DNA of 64,000 nucleotides from Serratia quinivorans (GCA_900457075.1 UGYN01000002.1:3100001-3164000), one strand, 5' to 3'; shown: positions 26,861-36,327, counted from the first letter of the stretch. Numbers and translations are program-made. Notes: generated from the sequence alone by a model not told the origin.

Positions 26861-28677
26861 GTACAGCTACTACATCCCTGGAATGTAAATACCCGGATGC
26901 CTGGACCGGTAAACAAAAAAAATACTGGGTTGAGATCCAGCTCCTGGATGAACGCGAAACTCCCATCCCTGATATGCCATATGTGGCTGAGAATGCAGCG
27001 ACTCGTAGCCAGTGTGCTTCCTATACCGGCAAAAGCGACGCCAGTGGTATAATTCGAATAGAAGGACTACATCCTCTTGAGCTTATTTTGCATATTGAAG
27101 CAAAACCGCTTGCGGATGAGATGGAAAAAAGAGCATTGAGGCCCTTTGGGCGCAGTGAGGATGATTCCACTGTAAAACCTAAAGCAGCTGTTGAAGGATA
27201 CGAATATCGTTACCTGAAAATAGGCCAGCTGTGCGATTCTCTTCCGGAGGTGATGCCGGAATGGAAAGATAAAGCGAATCCACCTGAATACCATTTCCCG
27301 GACGCCCAGTTTACCGGACAGACGATAAAAAAACTTAACTGCCGGTATGTTTTTGAAGTCTGCCCATTTCGCGCATGGTCATTAATGTTGCATCATCAAA
27401 CGGATTATTCGATAGTTAATGCCTACAATCTGGGAATAATGGCCGATCTTTCTTACTCTGCGGAAGAGCAAATTATTCGATATTTCGAGCAGGAATGTGT
27501 CGATCTCTCCGCTGCACCGAAATTAAGTGATGGGCACGACTATTACGCCGTGGTTAAAGATGTCCCGTTTAGCCAACGTTATATTAATCCGCGTTTCGTT
27601 ACCACCGCAGGTAATATTATTCAGCATGACACTCAGTTCTTTTATGTTTCTAACGATGAACATGTCATTGTGGCCTGGCGTGGTACGCAGGAGGTGAGGG
27701 ATTGGGTAACGGATATTACCTTTAGCCCACAGGTTTGCCCATCCTATCTTGCCCCGACGGGTAAAATCCATAAGGGTTTTTTAGATGCGTTTGAGTGTGC
27801 TAAGGATGAAGCTGATTCGGACTTTATCGAACTAGATAATCTCATAGCTAAAAGAAAGCTTTTTCTTTGTGGACACAGCTTAGGAGGAGCGCTGGCATTA
27901 ATTTATGCCGCAGAGTTAAAATCAATAAAACCGCTTCTTTACACCTACGGTATGCCGAGGGTGTTTACTGCCGACGCCGTCCTGCAGCTTACGGGTATTA
28001 CGCATTACCGGCACGTTAATGACTCGGATACCATCACCAGCGTACCAATGGATGCAAATCTCTATAACTGGTTTTATGAGATTTATGGTCCGGTTGGTAG
28101 CGTACTGGGTACAACATGGTCTGTAGCGGAACTGCTCTCACAAAAAATCACCGGCATTACCGTGGGGGATTGCTTCTGGCATCATGGAGATATTGTGCTG
28201 TTCTATTATACCACCCAGGTGGTGGAAAGCCTACAATGCGAAGGCTCAATGAGCGCCCCTAAATGCCGCAGGATAAAGTACCGTCTGCCTAAAAAAACGA
28301 AATATTATTTAATCCCCTCCCTGGCGGAAGAGAAAAGCATTTCTGCAAAAAATCAGGATATTCAATTTATTCGCTCTTTAACACCCGACAGCATGAAGCA
28401 ATTTTTTCCCAAAAACACAAACCCGGATTTAGACTCCATACTTACCGACCCGCGCAACCATTTTATGCCCGCCGCCTATCTGCCGTATATTAATGACCAA
28501 CTGGTGGAACTGGTTTGCCCCGATGCCCCTCTGAAACGTAAAGAGAGCAGGGGCGCATTCGAAAAACAGTTATCAGATGCCGGTATCCCGGATAATGAAA
28601 AGGAAAGAAATCGACTGTTTTGCCGCGTTGCAGCATCTGGTAGTGGAAACCCTGAAAGTAACGGAACAAATGCCTGA
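26857..28677 (+). CDS. T6SS lipase effector (Tle-like, GxSxG), C-terminus frameshifted
   Basis: A 606-residue class-3-type lipase predicted to hydrolyse membrane phospholipids in target cells. After a transthyretin-like N-terminal part (KYWVEIQLLDERETPIPDMP) comes the hydrolase domain: VIVAWRGTQEVRDWVTDITF, the nucleophile elbow GHSLGG (Ser341), NDSDTITSVPM (likely Asp) and CFWHHGDIVLFY (likely His). It overlaps vgrG by four bases. The last 22 residues are out of frame: CTGTTTTGCCGCG at 28615 has one T more than the copy at 30598, and without it the protein would end ERFRKTKKEYDE with its stop overlapping the immunity start. The catalytic core is intact, so activity may survive. Confidence 0.85.
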   Translation: MSTATTSLECKYPDAWTGKQKKYWVEIQLLDERETPIPDMPYVAENAATRSQCASYTGKSDASGIIRIEGLHPLELILHIEAKPLADEMEKRALRPFGRSEDDSTVKPKAAVEGYEYRYLKIGQLCDSLPEVMPEWKDKANPPEYHFPDAQFTGQTIKKLNCRYVFEVCPFRAWSLMLHHQTDYSIVNAYNLGIMADLSYSAEEQIIRYFEQECVDLSAAPKLSDGHDYYAVVKDVPFSQRYINPRFVTTAGNIIQHDTQFFYVSNDEHVIVAWRGTQEVRDWVTDITFSPQVCPSYLAPTGKIHKGFLDAFECAKDEADSDFIELDNLIAKRKLFLCGHSLGGALALIYAAELKSIKPLLYTYGMPRVFTADAVLQLTGITHYRHVNDSDTITSVPMDANLYNWFYEIYGPVGSVLGTTWSVAELLSQKITGITVGDCFWHHGDIVLFYYTTQVVESLQCEGSMSAPKCRRIKYRLPKKTKYYLIPSLAEEKSISAKNQDIQFIRSLTPDSMKQFFPKNTNPDLDSILTDPRNHFMPAAYLPYINDQLVELVCPDAPLKRKESRGAFEKQLSDAGIPDNEKERNRLFCRVAASGSGNPESNGTNA

Positions 28678-28728
28678 AGGGAAGCCCGCCCTGGAGCGCT
28701 TCCGTAAAACGAAAAAGGAATACGATGA

Positions 28729-29475
28729 ATGAAAATAGTTAATATTCTTTGCCTGCTACCCCTGTTGACGCTAAGCGGCTGTGCACTGAGTGAAGATCTG
28801 TCTCCGCCACCGGATGGTCAGGCTGTAAAAATATCGGTCGTTAAACCAATCGATATCGATATACTACCGATGAAGATTATTTATCGCTCAGAGAAGTGTC
28901 GGGATAAAATATTTACCTCTACGGGAGCACTAAGCTCAAGGGCTGGCTATCATCTGCTTACCGTTCCTTTTAAGCCGGGAACGGGTAATGATACGGTGAG
29001 TAACAGCATTGCGTTGGATGGTGGTGGCCAGTGTGAGTGGAAACTTAGCAATATCAGATTTCAGTTTAAATTTAGCGATATGTTGAAGTTTGGGATGGAT
29101 ATTAAACAAAGTGTTTCTAGTGATATTGTTTTTGTCTTTGACAGAAACGCCCCGCCCCGGGGAGATGGCCACTATGAAGATGTTTATGGGGATGTAATAA
29201 TAGATAAGGATTACTACCCTCTGGTTGTTTATGATCGCTATGTGAAACATCGTAAGTATGTTCAGATTAAAGGGGAAGAGTTATTGACTTATCGTATGCA
29301 TAATGTGAAGAGTGTCATATTTAAACCAAACGTTCATTCCATGAAGATTATAAATGTATTAGGACCTAAAGAATTTGGTGGTGATTTTATTATTACTTAT
29401 CCTGATGGAACAAAGACCACTGATAAAGAAGAACCTGATTATCCTGATTTTAAAAAATTAAAGATGATGAAATAA
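28729..29475 (+). CDS. T6SS lipase immunity lipoprotein, copy 1
   Basis: A 248-residue lipoprotein with lipobox LTLSGCA (Cys18), predicted in the periplasmic leaflet, where it would block the lipase. The mature protein begins LSEDLSPPPDGQAVKISVVK and contains the blocks MKIIYRSEKCRDKIFTSTGA, LDGGGQCEWKLSNI and DIVFVFDRNAPPRGDGHYED, all shared with copies 2 and 3. Its ATG lies within the in-frame effector stop (GAATGAAA), so the original arrangement is translational coupling. The C-terminal third differs most between copies. The Tli-type role is inferred from direct linkage to the lipase gene. Confidence 0.82.
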   Translation: MKIVNILCLLPLLTLSGCALSEDLSPPPDGQAVKISVVKPIDIDILPMKIIYRSEKCRDKIFTSTGALSSRAGYHLLTVPFKPGTGNDTVSNSIALDGGGQCEWKLSNIRFQFKFSDMLKFGMDIKQSVSSDIVFVFDRNAPPRGDGHYEDVYGDVIIDKDYYPLVVYDRYVKHRKYVQIKGEELLTYRMHNVKSVIFKPNVHSMKIINVLGPKEFGGDFIITYPDGTKTTDKEEPDYPDFKKLKMMK

Positions 29476-29519
29476 ATCCAGCTACTTTAGATATTTGCTT
29501 AATACCTCTGTTATATCAC

Positions 29520-29719
29520 GCCTTCCTGAAACGAAAAGAGAGCAGAGCTACATTCGAAAAACAGATGTCAGTATCCCGGATAATGAAAAGGAAAGAAATC
29601 GACTGTTTTCCGCGTTGCAGCGCCTGGTAGTGGAATCCCTGAAAGTGACGGAGCAGATGCCCGGAGGGGGGGCTGCCCTGGAGCGCTTCCGTAAGACAAA
29701 AAAGGAACACGATGAATGA
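29520..29719 (+). pseudogene. duplicated 3' end of the lipase effector gene, fragment 1
   Basis: A stretch matching the last 60 or so codons of the lipase gene (compare 28531-28732): it reads KRKESRATFEKQ, then DNEKERNRLFSALQRLVVES and ERFRKTKKEHDE before the next immunity start. A second possible frame opens at 29495. It has no lipase core and no start of its own that would make sense, so it is a by-product of tandem duplication carried along with the immunity gene. Confidence 0.85.
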
Positions 29720-30462
29720 AAATAGTTAATGTTTTTTGCCTGTTACCTTTATTAGCGCTTAGCGGCTGTGTACTAAGTGAAGATCTGTCTCCGCCAGCAG
29801 ACGGTAAGACGGTCAAAGTTGCCGTTGTTAAACCAGCCGATGTCGATATTCTGCCGATGGATGTGATTTATCGCTCGGAAAAATGCAGGGACAAGATATT
29901 TACCTCAACGGGAGCGATAACTTCCCGGGCGGGATATCACCTGCGTACCGTTCCTTTTAATCTGGAAAAAGGGAACGATATAGTGAGCAACAATATTTCC
30001 CTTGATGGTGGCGGTCAGTGTGAGTGGAAGCTAAGCAATATCCGTTTCCAGTTTAAGTTCAGTAATATGGCGAAATTTGGGGCTGATATTAAAAAGAATA
30101 TTCCTAATGATATTGTTTTTGTTTTTGATCAAAACTCTCCCCCACGTGGGGATGGGCATTATGAAGATATATCTGGCGATATTGTAATTAAGAAAGATTA
30201 TTATCCCCTTGTTAGAAATGATCGTATGATAGATCATGCTAAAATTCTCAGGTTAATAAATAAAGATATGCTGACCTATAGAGTTGGTAATTCAGTTAGT
30301 CTCCTTTTTGAGCCTAACGTTCACTCTGATAAGGTTGTTAATGTATTAGGGCCAGAGAAATTTGGTGAGGATTCTATAACCACATATCCTGATGGCACTC
30401 AAACAACTAACGCAAAAGGGCCCGACCCTATTAATTTTGAAAAATTAAAGTCGATGAAATAA
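29716..30462 (+). CDS. T6SS lipase immunity lipoprotein, copy 2
   Basis: A 248-residue paralogue of copy 1 with lipobox LALSGCV. It shares nearly all of the N-terminal two thirds (LSEDLSPPADGKTVKVAVVK, VIYRSEKCRDKIFTSTGA, LDGGGQCEWKLSNIRFQFKF, RGDGHYEDI), then diverges (NDRMIDHAKILRLINKDMLT) and converges again at GPEKFGEDSI. The start overlaps the stop of the effector fragment by 4 bases, preserving the coupling site. It may neutralise a different allele of the effector met in competitors; inference. Confidence 0.8.
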   Translation: MKIVNVFCLLPLLALSGCVLSEDLSPPADGKTVKVAVVKPADVDILPMDVIYRSEKCRDKIFTSTGAITSRAGYHLRTVPFNLEKGNDIVSNNISLDGGGQCEWKLSNIRFQFKFSNMAKFGADIKKNIPNDIVFVFDQNSPPRGDGHYEDISGDIVIKKDYYPLVRNDRMIDHAKILRLINKDMLTYRVGNSVSLLFEPNVHSDKVVNVLGPEKFGEDSITTYPDGTQTTNAKGPDPINFEKLKSMK

Positions 30463-30510
30463 ACCCGGTAACTTTGGAGAGTTACCAGCGCCTCTATAGT
30501 ATTACATCAT

Positions 30511-30710
30511 TCTTAAAAGGGAAGAGAGCAGGGGCGCATTCGAAAAACAGTTATCAGATGCCGGTATCCCGGATAATGAAAAGGAAAGAAATCGACTGTT
30601 TGCCGCGTTGCAGCGTCTGGTAGTGGAAACCCTGAAAGTAACGGAACAAATGCCTGAAGGGAAGCCCGCCCTGGAGCGTTTCCGTAAGACAAAAAAGGAA
30701 TGTGCTGAAT
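30511..30710 (+). pseudogene. duplicated 3' end of the lipase effector gene, fragment 2
   Basis: Nearly identical in DNA to the end of the full-length lipase gene (28540-28732): same GAGAGCAGGGGCGCATTCG, GATGCCGGTATCCCGGATAA and GCCTGAAGGGAAGCCCGCCC. It keeps the intact frame (CTGTTTGCCGCGTTGCAG), so it shows what the effector 3' end should look like and reveals the extra T in the main copy. Upstream of it, at 30463-30510, there is only a short spacer. Confidence 0.85.
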
Positions 30711-31464
30711 GAAAATAGCTAATGTATTATACCTGCTACCGTTATTAGCACTGAGTGGCTGCGCGTTAAGTGAAAACCTCTCTCCGCCAGCGAATGGTAA
30801 GGCTGTAAAAGTTGCCGTTGTTAAACCTGCGGATGTCGATATTCTGCCGATGGATGTGATTTATCGCTCAGAGAAATGCAGGGATAAAATATTTACCTCG
30901 ACAGGAGCGATAAACTCCCGAGCTGGCTATCATCTGCTGACTGTTCCTTTTAATCCGGAAAAAGGGAGCGATAGAGTGAGTAACAATATTGCTCTTGATG
31001 GTGGTGGCCAGTGTGAGTGGAAATTAAGCAATATAAAATTTGATTTTCAATATCATAACATGAAGAAATTCGGGGCAGGGGTTAAGAGAAGTATACCCAG
31101 TGATATTGTTTTTGTTTTTGATAGAAATGCACCCCCTAGGGGAGATGGGCATTATGATGATGTCTACGGTGTTATAGAAATAAAAAAAAATTACTATCCT
31201 TTAATTAGAAAAAAGAATACAGATGAGGAAATGTTAGTTCTTAGAGTACAAGGCCAGCCAATGTTGACTTATCGTGTCCATGACGCAAATAGCATTGTAT
31301 TTGAACCCATATTTCACTCTGATATGGTTGTTAATGCTGTTCCTCCAAAGAAGAAAGGTGGTGGATATACGCTTATTTATCCTAATGGAGATGAAATAAT
31401 AGATCGTTACTTCCCAAATTCAGAAAAAACGAAGTATGAATTTGTAAAACAGAAATCTCGCTAA
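30709..31464 (+). CDS. T6SS lipase immunity lipoprotein, copy 3
   Basis: A 251-residue paralogue with lipobox LALSGCA and the same conserved blocks (VIYRSEKCRDKIFTSTGA, LDGGGQCEWKLSNI, DIVFVFDRNAPPRGDGHYDD). The middle segment (KFDFQYHNMKKFGAGVKRSI) and the C-terminus (VPPKKKGGGYTLIYPNGDEI) differ clearly from copies 1 and 2, so this is the most diverged member. Its start again overlaps the end of an effector fragment. Intact. Confidence 0.8.
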   Translation: MKIANVLYLLPLLALSGCALSENLSPPANGKAVKVAVVKPADVDILPMDVIYRSEKCRDKIFTSTGAINSRAGYHLLTVPFNPEKGSDRVSNNIALDGGGQCEWKLSNIKFDFQYHNMKKFGAGVKRSIPSDIVFVFDRNAPPRGDGHYDDVYGVIEIKKNYYPLIRKKNTDEEMLVLRVQGQPMLTYRVHDANSIVFEPIFHSDMVVNAVPPKKKGGGYTLIYPNGDEIIDRYFPNSEKTKYEFVKQKSR

Positions 31465-31496
31465 AACATTATTAATAGCTGTTATGGGAGGGGCAT

Positions 31497-31763
31497 GTGT
31501 CTAAAGGATTTGTATTGATTGGTGATAAAACCACGCACGGCGGCCAGGTTATTTCTGCTTCATCAACAATGGTTGTAAATGGCAAAAAGGTTGCCCTCGT
31601 TGGCGATAAAATCAGTTGCCCCAAAAATGGGCATGATATTAATGCCATTATTGAAGGATCATCTGAATGGACCTCTGATGGTAAAGCCGTAGTTGTGGAT
31701 GGTTGCCATTGTGAGTGTGGTTGTCAGGTGATCTCCAGTGCACCGGATTGTGTAATAGGATAA
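31497..31763 (+). CDS. PAAR-domain spike-tip protein
   Basis: An 88-residue stand-alone PAAR protein that caps the VgrG spike. The GTG at 31497 gives MSKGFVLIGDKTTHGGQVIS; an ATG two bases earlier is in the wrong frame. It has the PAAR pattern GDKTTHGG and VALVGDKISCPKNGH with further Cys/His (VVDGCHCECGCQVISS) suited to Zn binding. GGGAGGGGC upstream is a good ribosome site. With no toxin extension, it likely serves the lipase-loaded VgrG. It sits between the immunity array and the tssM region. Confidence 0.9.
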   Translation: MSKGFVLIGDKTTHGGQVISASSTMVVNGKKVALVGDKISCPKNGHDINAIIEGSSEWTSDGKAVVVDGCHCECGCQVISSAPDCVIG

Positions 31764-31766
31764 GTA

Positions 31767-32921
31767 ATGAGCTGGGAGCGTCAGAAATCAACGATATCGG
31801 CTAAACCCGAAGAACCTTCATTCATCCTGTGGATGCTGCTGGGGGGGCTCGCGCTGGTCGGGGGCGTACTGTTGTTTGTCCTGCATGCCAATCAACTGGC
31901 AGGACCACTTCAAACATTTAATCTTTGGGCTGTCACCGCATTCCCTACAGTTATCTGGTTTTTCTTTCTCTGTCTGCGTGGCTGGCTCTATAACAATGCG
32001 GTGGACAAACACGAATTTGAATCCGGCGAAGCAGAATTTGCACAACAACAGTGGATGGACTGGGCTGGTCGCAATATTACAGTACTGCACAGCGGTGTAA
32101 TGCTGCCTGCAAATCTGACATCTCAAAATTTTTTGGCTGCCCCGTCAGCGCTGGAGCAAAGCACATCTCTGACCCAACGAATTTGTCTGCACGGTCATGA
32201 GGCTCATTTTTCTGTTTTGCTTGCAGGGTTAAACCCGGCTTTGGCAAAGTTGTCTTCAGATATAGTACCCGCCGTCACACTGCTGACCGACTCTCACGAT
32301 GATTTGCCAGCATTGCAGGATGCATTTGCACATGCCTGGCAGACAGCCATTCCTGACCGTCCGGTGCCACAGTTGACCATTCTTACGTCAAAGTCCTTCC
32401 TCTCACTTGATGGGCGAATTAAATCACCGACGCTGGATGTGGATTTAATCCTGATTCACCAGACTCAGGGGCGAGATGCGTACAGTGATGCCCTAGCCGT
32501 CCTGCTGTTGACCTCCGATGATGTGGCCGCAAAATATAAGCTCTCTTTTAATGCCCGTCTTTTGCGTCCAATGGCACTTGATATAGCGATTTCAGAAAAG
32601 TCACTGGATACGTTTTTCTCGACGCAAACTCAGGCCTGTTCCACCGCCAGTATTGTTGGCGACAACGTGGAATGGGGAAATGCATTCTCCGGTCTGCTTG
32701 AAGCAGCACAAAGTTATGGCGGTCATTGGAAACCTGAACAGCTCCACTGGCTGGAAAAATATGCCGGGCTCAGCGGCCCCTTTTCTCCATGGATAATGGC
32801 CGCAGTAGCCAGCGATATCGTGAATATACAAAAATCAGACTGTCTGATGCTTTCTGCAGATGGTGAGCAGAAATTTATTAATACAGTGCAAACAGGGAAC
32901 CGAAACGATGACAATGGGTGA
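31767..32921 (+). CDS. T6SS-associated two-helix membrane protein of unknown function
   Basis: A 384-residue protein with two N-terminal membrane helices (FILWMLLGGLALVGGVLLFV and FNLWAVTAFPTVIWFFFLCL) and a large cytoplasmic domain. Four bases separate it from the PAAR gene and it overlaps tssM by 14 bases, so it is part of the operon. I recall similar proteins just upstream of tssM in some enterobacterial T6SS clusters, where they are named only as T6SS-associated. It may assist the membrane complex. No enzyme motif seen. Confidence 0.7.
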   Translation: MSWERQKSTISAKPEEPSFILWMLLGGLALVGGVLLFVLHANQLAGPLQTFNLWAVTAFPTVIWFFFLCLRGWLYNNAVDKHEFESGEAEFAQQQWMDWAGRNITVLHSGVMLPANLTSQNFLAAPSALEQSTSLTQRICLHGHEAHFSVLLAGLNPALAKLSSDIVPAVTLLTDSHDDLPALQDAFAHAWQTAIPDRPVPQLTILTSKSFLSLDGRIKSPTLDVDLILIHQTQGRDAYSDALAVLLLTSDDVAAKYKLSFNARLLRPMALDIAISEKSLDTFFSTQTQACSTASIVGDNVEWGNAFSGLLEAAQSYGGHWKPEQLHWLEKYAGLSGPFSPWIMAAVASDIVNIQKSDCLMLSADGEQKFINTVQTGNRNDDNG

Positions 32922-35900
32922 TTCAGCATGGCGCGGAAGCTGGGGACGACTGGGCTTCTCCGCGCTTTTAGCCAGCGGGATTGCCTGGTTAATCTGGCAC
33001 TTTGGCGACCGGATTGGGCTGCACACTACGCTTCTGAAAAGCCTGACGCTTGCCGGTGCTTTATTTCTGTTACTGATGCTTCGTCATGGCAAAACAATTA
33101 GTCTTGCCATCAATCAAGGATGGCACCGTTTTCAGGCAAAGCGTAAAAATGTGCTGCCCGTCGATGAAGGTCGCGTTAAACAGACCGCACCACGCAATGT
33201 CACCGTCGCGTCCGTACGTGAAGCCATGCGCACCCTCTATGGCCGTCGCTGGGGTCGTAAAGCCCGTATTCTGCTGATAGCTGGCACCGTCGCGGAAGTG
33301 GAGCAGCTGACCCCTGGCCTGACAGGCCAGCTCTGGCAGGAAGACCGTGGCACGCTGCTGCTGTGGGGCGGGGACCTCAATACGCCAGCTGATAATGCCT
33401 GGCTGACCGCGCTGCGTAAGCTACGTCTCCGCCCGATAGATGGCATGGTATGGGTCACCTCGGCTTTCGACCAGCTCTCAGCACCCGGGCTGGAACGACC
33501 GTTGCCGCTCCCCTCTGAAAGCACCATGGATACACTGGCGCACGCCATCAGCGATCGCATGGACGTGCTGGGCTGGAAGCTCCCGCTGTATGTCTGGTCC
33601 CTGCACCCGCGCGCCGGTCAGCCGGAAGGGCGTATTGTGCAGGCGACCGGCTGCCTGCTGCCTGCGGGGTGTCGTGCGGAGGGGCTGGCAGAGCAGCTCG
33701 CAGCCCTGACGCCGGAGCTGACTACTCAGGGCCTGCAGCAAACCTGTGGAGACGTGAAGCATAATTTCTTGCTGGCTCTGGCAGACCAGCTGGTTCGCCA
33801 GCCAGACAGCGTGACCGCACCGCTGGCGGTGATGCTCAATCCGTACCGCCCGCTGCCGCTGGCCGGGGTGGTGTTCAGCCAGCCCTCTGCCGGTGCTGAG
33901 CGCGCGGTAAAACATCACTGGGGGATGGATAAACGCTGGGATGTTCTGCCTGAATCTGTCCGTACGCTGCCTGCTGCACTGCGGCCGCGCAAACCGGGTA
34001 TTCCATGGCGTAACGTGATGGCTTCCCTTGCCGCACTGGCGATGATCAGTTGGGCGGCCTGGATGGGGATTGCGTATGTCAGTAACCGCAGCCAGATTGC
34101 AGGGGCGGATGCACAGGCCTCTCTGGCCGCGCAGTCAAATCAGCCGCTGGAGCAGCGGCTGCATGCCCTGTCTGAACTCCAGAAAACCCTGGCCCGACTG
34201 CAGTACCGCGCGGAGCACGGTGTGCCGTGGTATGAACAGGCCGGGCTGAGTCAGAATAACGCGCTACTGGCTGCTCTCTGGCCACGCTATCAGGCCAGCG
34301 CGCTGCCTCTGCTGCGTGATGCGGCAGCCAGCCATCTGCAAAAGCAGGTCAGTGCCTTTAACGCGTTACCGCCGGGCAGCCCGCTGCGCGAGCAGATGGC
34401 AAAAACCACCTATGACCAGCTCAAACTCTACCTGATGCTAGCCCGTCCGGAACACATGGACGCGGCCTGGTTTAGTTCTGCGCTGCTGCACGACTGGCCA
34501 AAACGTGATGGCGTGAAAGACGGTGTCTGGCAGGGCGTGGGCCCGTCGCTGCTGACGTTCTATGGCGCGCAACTGGTTGCGCATCCTGAGTGGAAGCTCC
34601 GTGCTGATGAAAGCATGGTCAGCCAGGCGCGTTCCCTGCTGGTTCGCCTGATGGGGGTGCGCAACAGCGAGTCCTCCCTGTACCAGAAGATGCTCTCTCA
34701 GGTGGCTCACCTGTATGCCGATATGCGTCTGGATGACATGACCGGCGACACGGACGCGGCGCGCCTGTTCAGTACCCCTGAGGGGGTGCCGGGGATGTTC
34801 ACCCGCCAGGCCTGGGAGCAGGCGGTGCAGCCTGCCATCGAGAAAGTGGTGAAGGCGCGCCGGGACGAACTCGACTGGGTACTCACTGACAGCAAGCGTC
34901 AGGTGACGTCACAGGATGAAACCTCTCCGGAAGCGCTGAAGAAGCGCCTGACTGAGCGCTATTTTGCAGACTTTGGTGGGGCCTGGCTGGAGTTTCTTAA
35001 CAGCCTGAGGCTTCACCGTGCCTCCACGCTGTCGGGCTCGATTGACCAGTTGACCCTGATGGCCGACGTGCGCCAGTCACCTCTGGTGGCTTTGATGAAC
35101 ACCCTGAACGTGCAGGGACGCACCGGGCAGACGGGCGAAGCGATTTCTGACTCGCTGGTGAAGTCGGCGAAAAATTTGCTAGGTGGTGACAACAAGGATG
35201 TTATTGACCAGAGTGCGGGTGTTCAGGGGCCGCTGGATGCGACCTTTGGCCCGGTGCTGGCGCTGATGGACAAGAACCGCACTGGCGCACAGGAACAAAG
35301 CCTGCAGTCGTTCCTGACCCGGGTGACACAGGTTCGTCTGCGCCTGCAGCAGGTGACCAACGCGGCAGACCCGAAGGTAATGGCCCAGACCCTTGCCCAG
35401 ACGGTATTCCAGGGCAGGGCCGTGGACCTCACCGAAACCCGCGACTATGGCAGCCTGATTGCCGCCAGCCTCGGCCAGGAGTGGAGCGGCTTTGGTCAGA
35501 CGGTATTTGTGAGCCCGATGGAGCAGGCCTGGCAGCAGGTGCTGACCCCGGCAGCAGACAGCCTCAATGCCCAGTGGCAGCAGGTGGTGGTCAGTGATTG
35601 GAACAGCGCGTTTGGCGGGCGCTATCCGTTCAGCAACAGCAACAGTGATGTGTCCCTGCCGCTGCTCGCAAAATACCTCAATGCCGATTCTGGGCGTATC
35701 GCGCAGTTCCTGCAGACCCGCCTTAAGGGAGTCCTGCACCGCGAAGGCAACCACTGGGTACCGGACAGCATTAATGCTCAGGGACTGACTTTTAATCCGG
35801 CATTCCTCCGTGCCATCAATACCCTGAGTCATATCTCGGATGTGGCCTTCACCGAAGGCAACGCCGGAATGCATTTCGAGCTACGTCCGGGGACCGCAGC

Positions 35901-36327
35901 CGGGGTGATGCAGACTGATATGATTATCGACAGCCAGAAACTGACCTACGTAAACCAGCTGCCGGCATGGAAGCGCTTCACATGGCCTGCGGATACCGAG
36001 GCGTCTGGCGCTAATCTGAGCTGGATAAGCACGCAGGCGGGTACCCGCCAGTATGCGGATATCCCTGGCGCCTGGGGCTGGATACGTCTGCTCGATAAAG
36101 TTACGGTCAAGGCTTACCCGGGCGTCGGCAGCAGCTACAGCCTGAGCTGGAAAGCGCAGGATGGACGCCCCCTGAATTACACCCTGCGAACCGAAGCGGG
36201 AGAGGGGCCGCTGGCACTGCTGAAACTGCGTAATTTCCGTCTGCCGGAGACCATCTTCAGCACGAGCAGGGCTGCACCATCAGAGCCGGTTGCCGGCGCA
36301 GGCAACGACGCCGGGGAGGAATACTGA
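32908..36327 (+). CDS. tssM: T6SS inner-membrane protein TssM (IcmF/VasK), no Walker A
   Basis: A 1139-residue TssM using the ATG at 32908 (AGGG at 32893-32896); an earlier TTG at 32860 lies inside the upstream gene. Membrane helices: FSALLASGIAWLIWHF and LTLAGALFLLLMLR at the N-terminus, and MASLAALAMISWAAWMGIAY near residue 375. The periplasmic IcmF-related and DUF1215-type C-terminal parts follow, ending in the beta-rich domain that contacts TssJ (WKRFTWPADTEASGANLSW). In the cytoplasmic domain the P-loop expected after RKARILLIAG is replaced by TVAEVEQLTPGLTG, so no GxxxxGKS is present. Some TssM proteins lack nucleotide binding, so this does not prove loss of function. Confidence 0.93.
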   Translation: MTMGDSAWRGSWGRLGFSALLASGIAWLIWHFGDRIGLHTTLLKSLTLAGALFLLLMLRHGKTISLAINQGWHRFQAKRKNVLPVDEGRVKQTAPRNVTVASVREAMRTLYGRRWGRKARILLIAGTVAEVEQLTPGLTGQLWQEDRGTLLLWGGDLNTPADNAWLTALRKLRLRPIDGMVWVTSAFDQLSAPGLERPLPLPSESTMDTLAHAISDRMDVLGWKLPLYVWSLHPRAGQPEGRIVQATGCLLPAGCRAEGLAEQLAALTPELTTQGLQQTCGDVKHNFLLALADQLVRQPDSVTAPLAVMLNPYRPLPLAGVVFSQPSAGAERAVKHHWGMDKRWDVLPESVRTLPAALRPRKPGIPWRNVMASLAALAMISWAAWMGIAYVSNRSQIAGADAQASLAAQSNQPLEQRLHALSELQKTLARLQYRAEHGVPWYEQAGLSQNNALLAALWPRYQASALPLLRDAAASHLQKQVSAFNALPPGSPLREQMAKTTYDQLKLYLMLARPEHMDAAWFSSALLHDWPKRDGVKDGVWQGVGPSLLTFYGAQLVAHPEWKLRADESMVSQARSLLVRLMGVRNSESSLYQKMLSQVAHLYADMRLDDMTGDTDAARLFSTPEGVPGMFTRQAWEQAVQPAIEKVVKARRDELDWVLTDSKRQVTSQDETSPEALKKRLTERYFADFGGAWLEFLNSLRLHRASTLSGSIDQLTLMADVRQSPLVALMNTLNVQGRTGQTGEAISDSLVKSAKNLLGGDNKDVIDQSAGVQGPLDATFGPVLALMDKNRTGAQEQSLQSFLTRVTQVRLRLQQVTNAADPKVMAQTLAQTVFQGRAVDLTETRDYGSLIAASLGQEWSGFGQTVFVSPMEQAWQQVLTPAADSLNAQWQQVVVSDWNSAFGGRYPFSNSNSDVSLPLLAKYLNADSGRIAQFLQTRLKGVLHREGNHWVPDSINAQGLTFNPAFLRAINTLSHISDVAFTEGNAGMHFELRPGTAAGVMQTDMIIDSQKLTYVNQLPAWKRFTWPADTEASGANLSWISTQAGTRQYADIPGAWGWIRLLDKVTVKAYPGVGSSYSLSWKAQDGRPLNYTLRTEAGEGPLALLKLRNFRLPETIFSTSRAAPSEPVAGAGNDAGEEY

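Noticed and set aside
32860..32907. Upstream TTG start for tssM
   Set aside because: Would overlap the previous gene by more than 60 bases; the ATG at 32908 has a better ribosome site and gives a family-like start.
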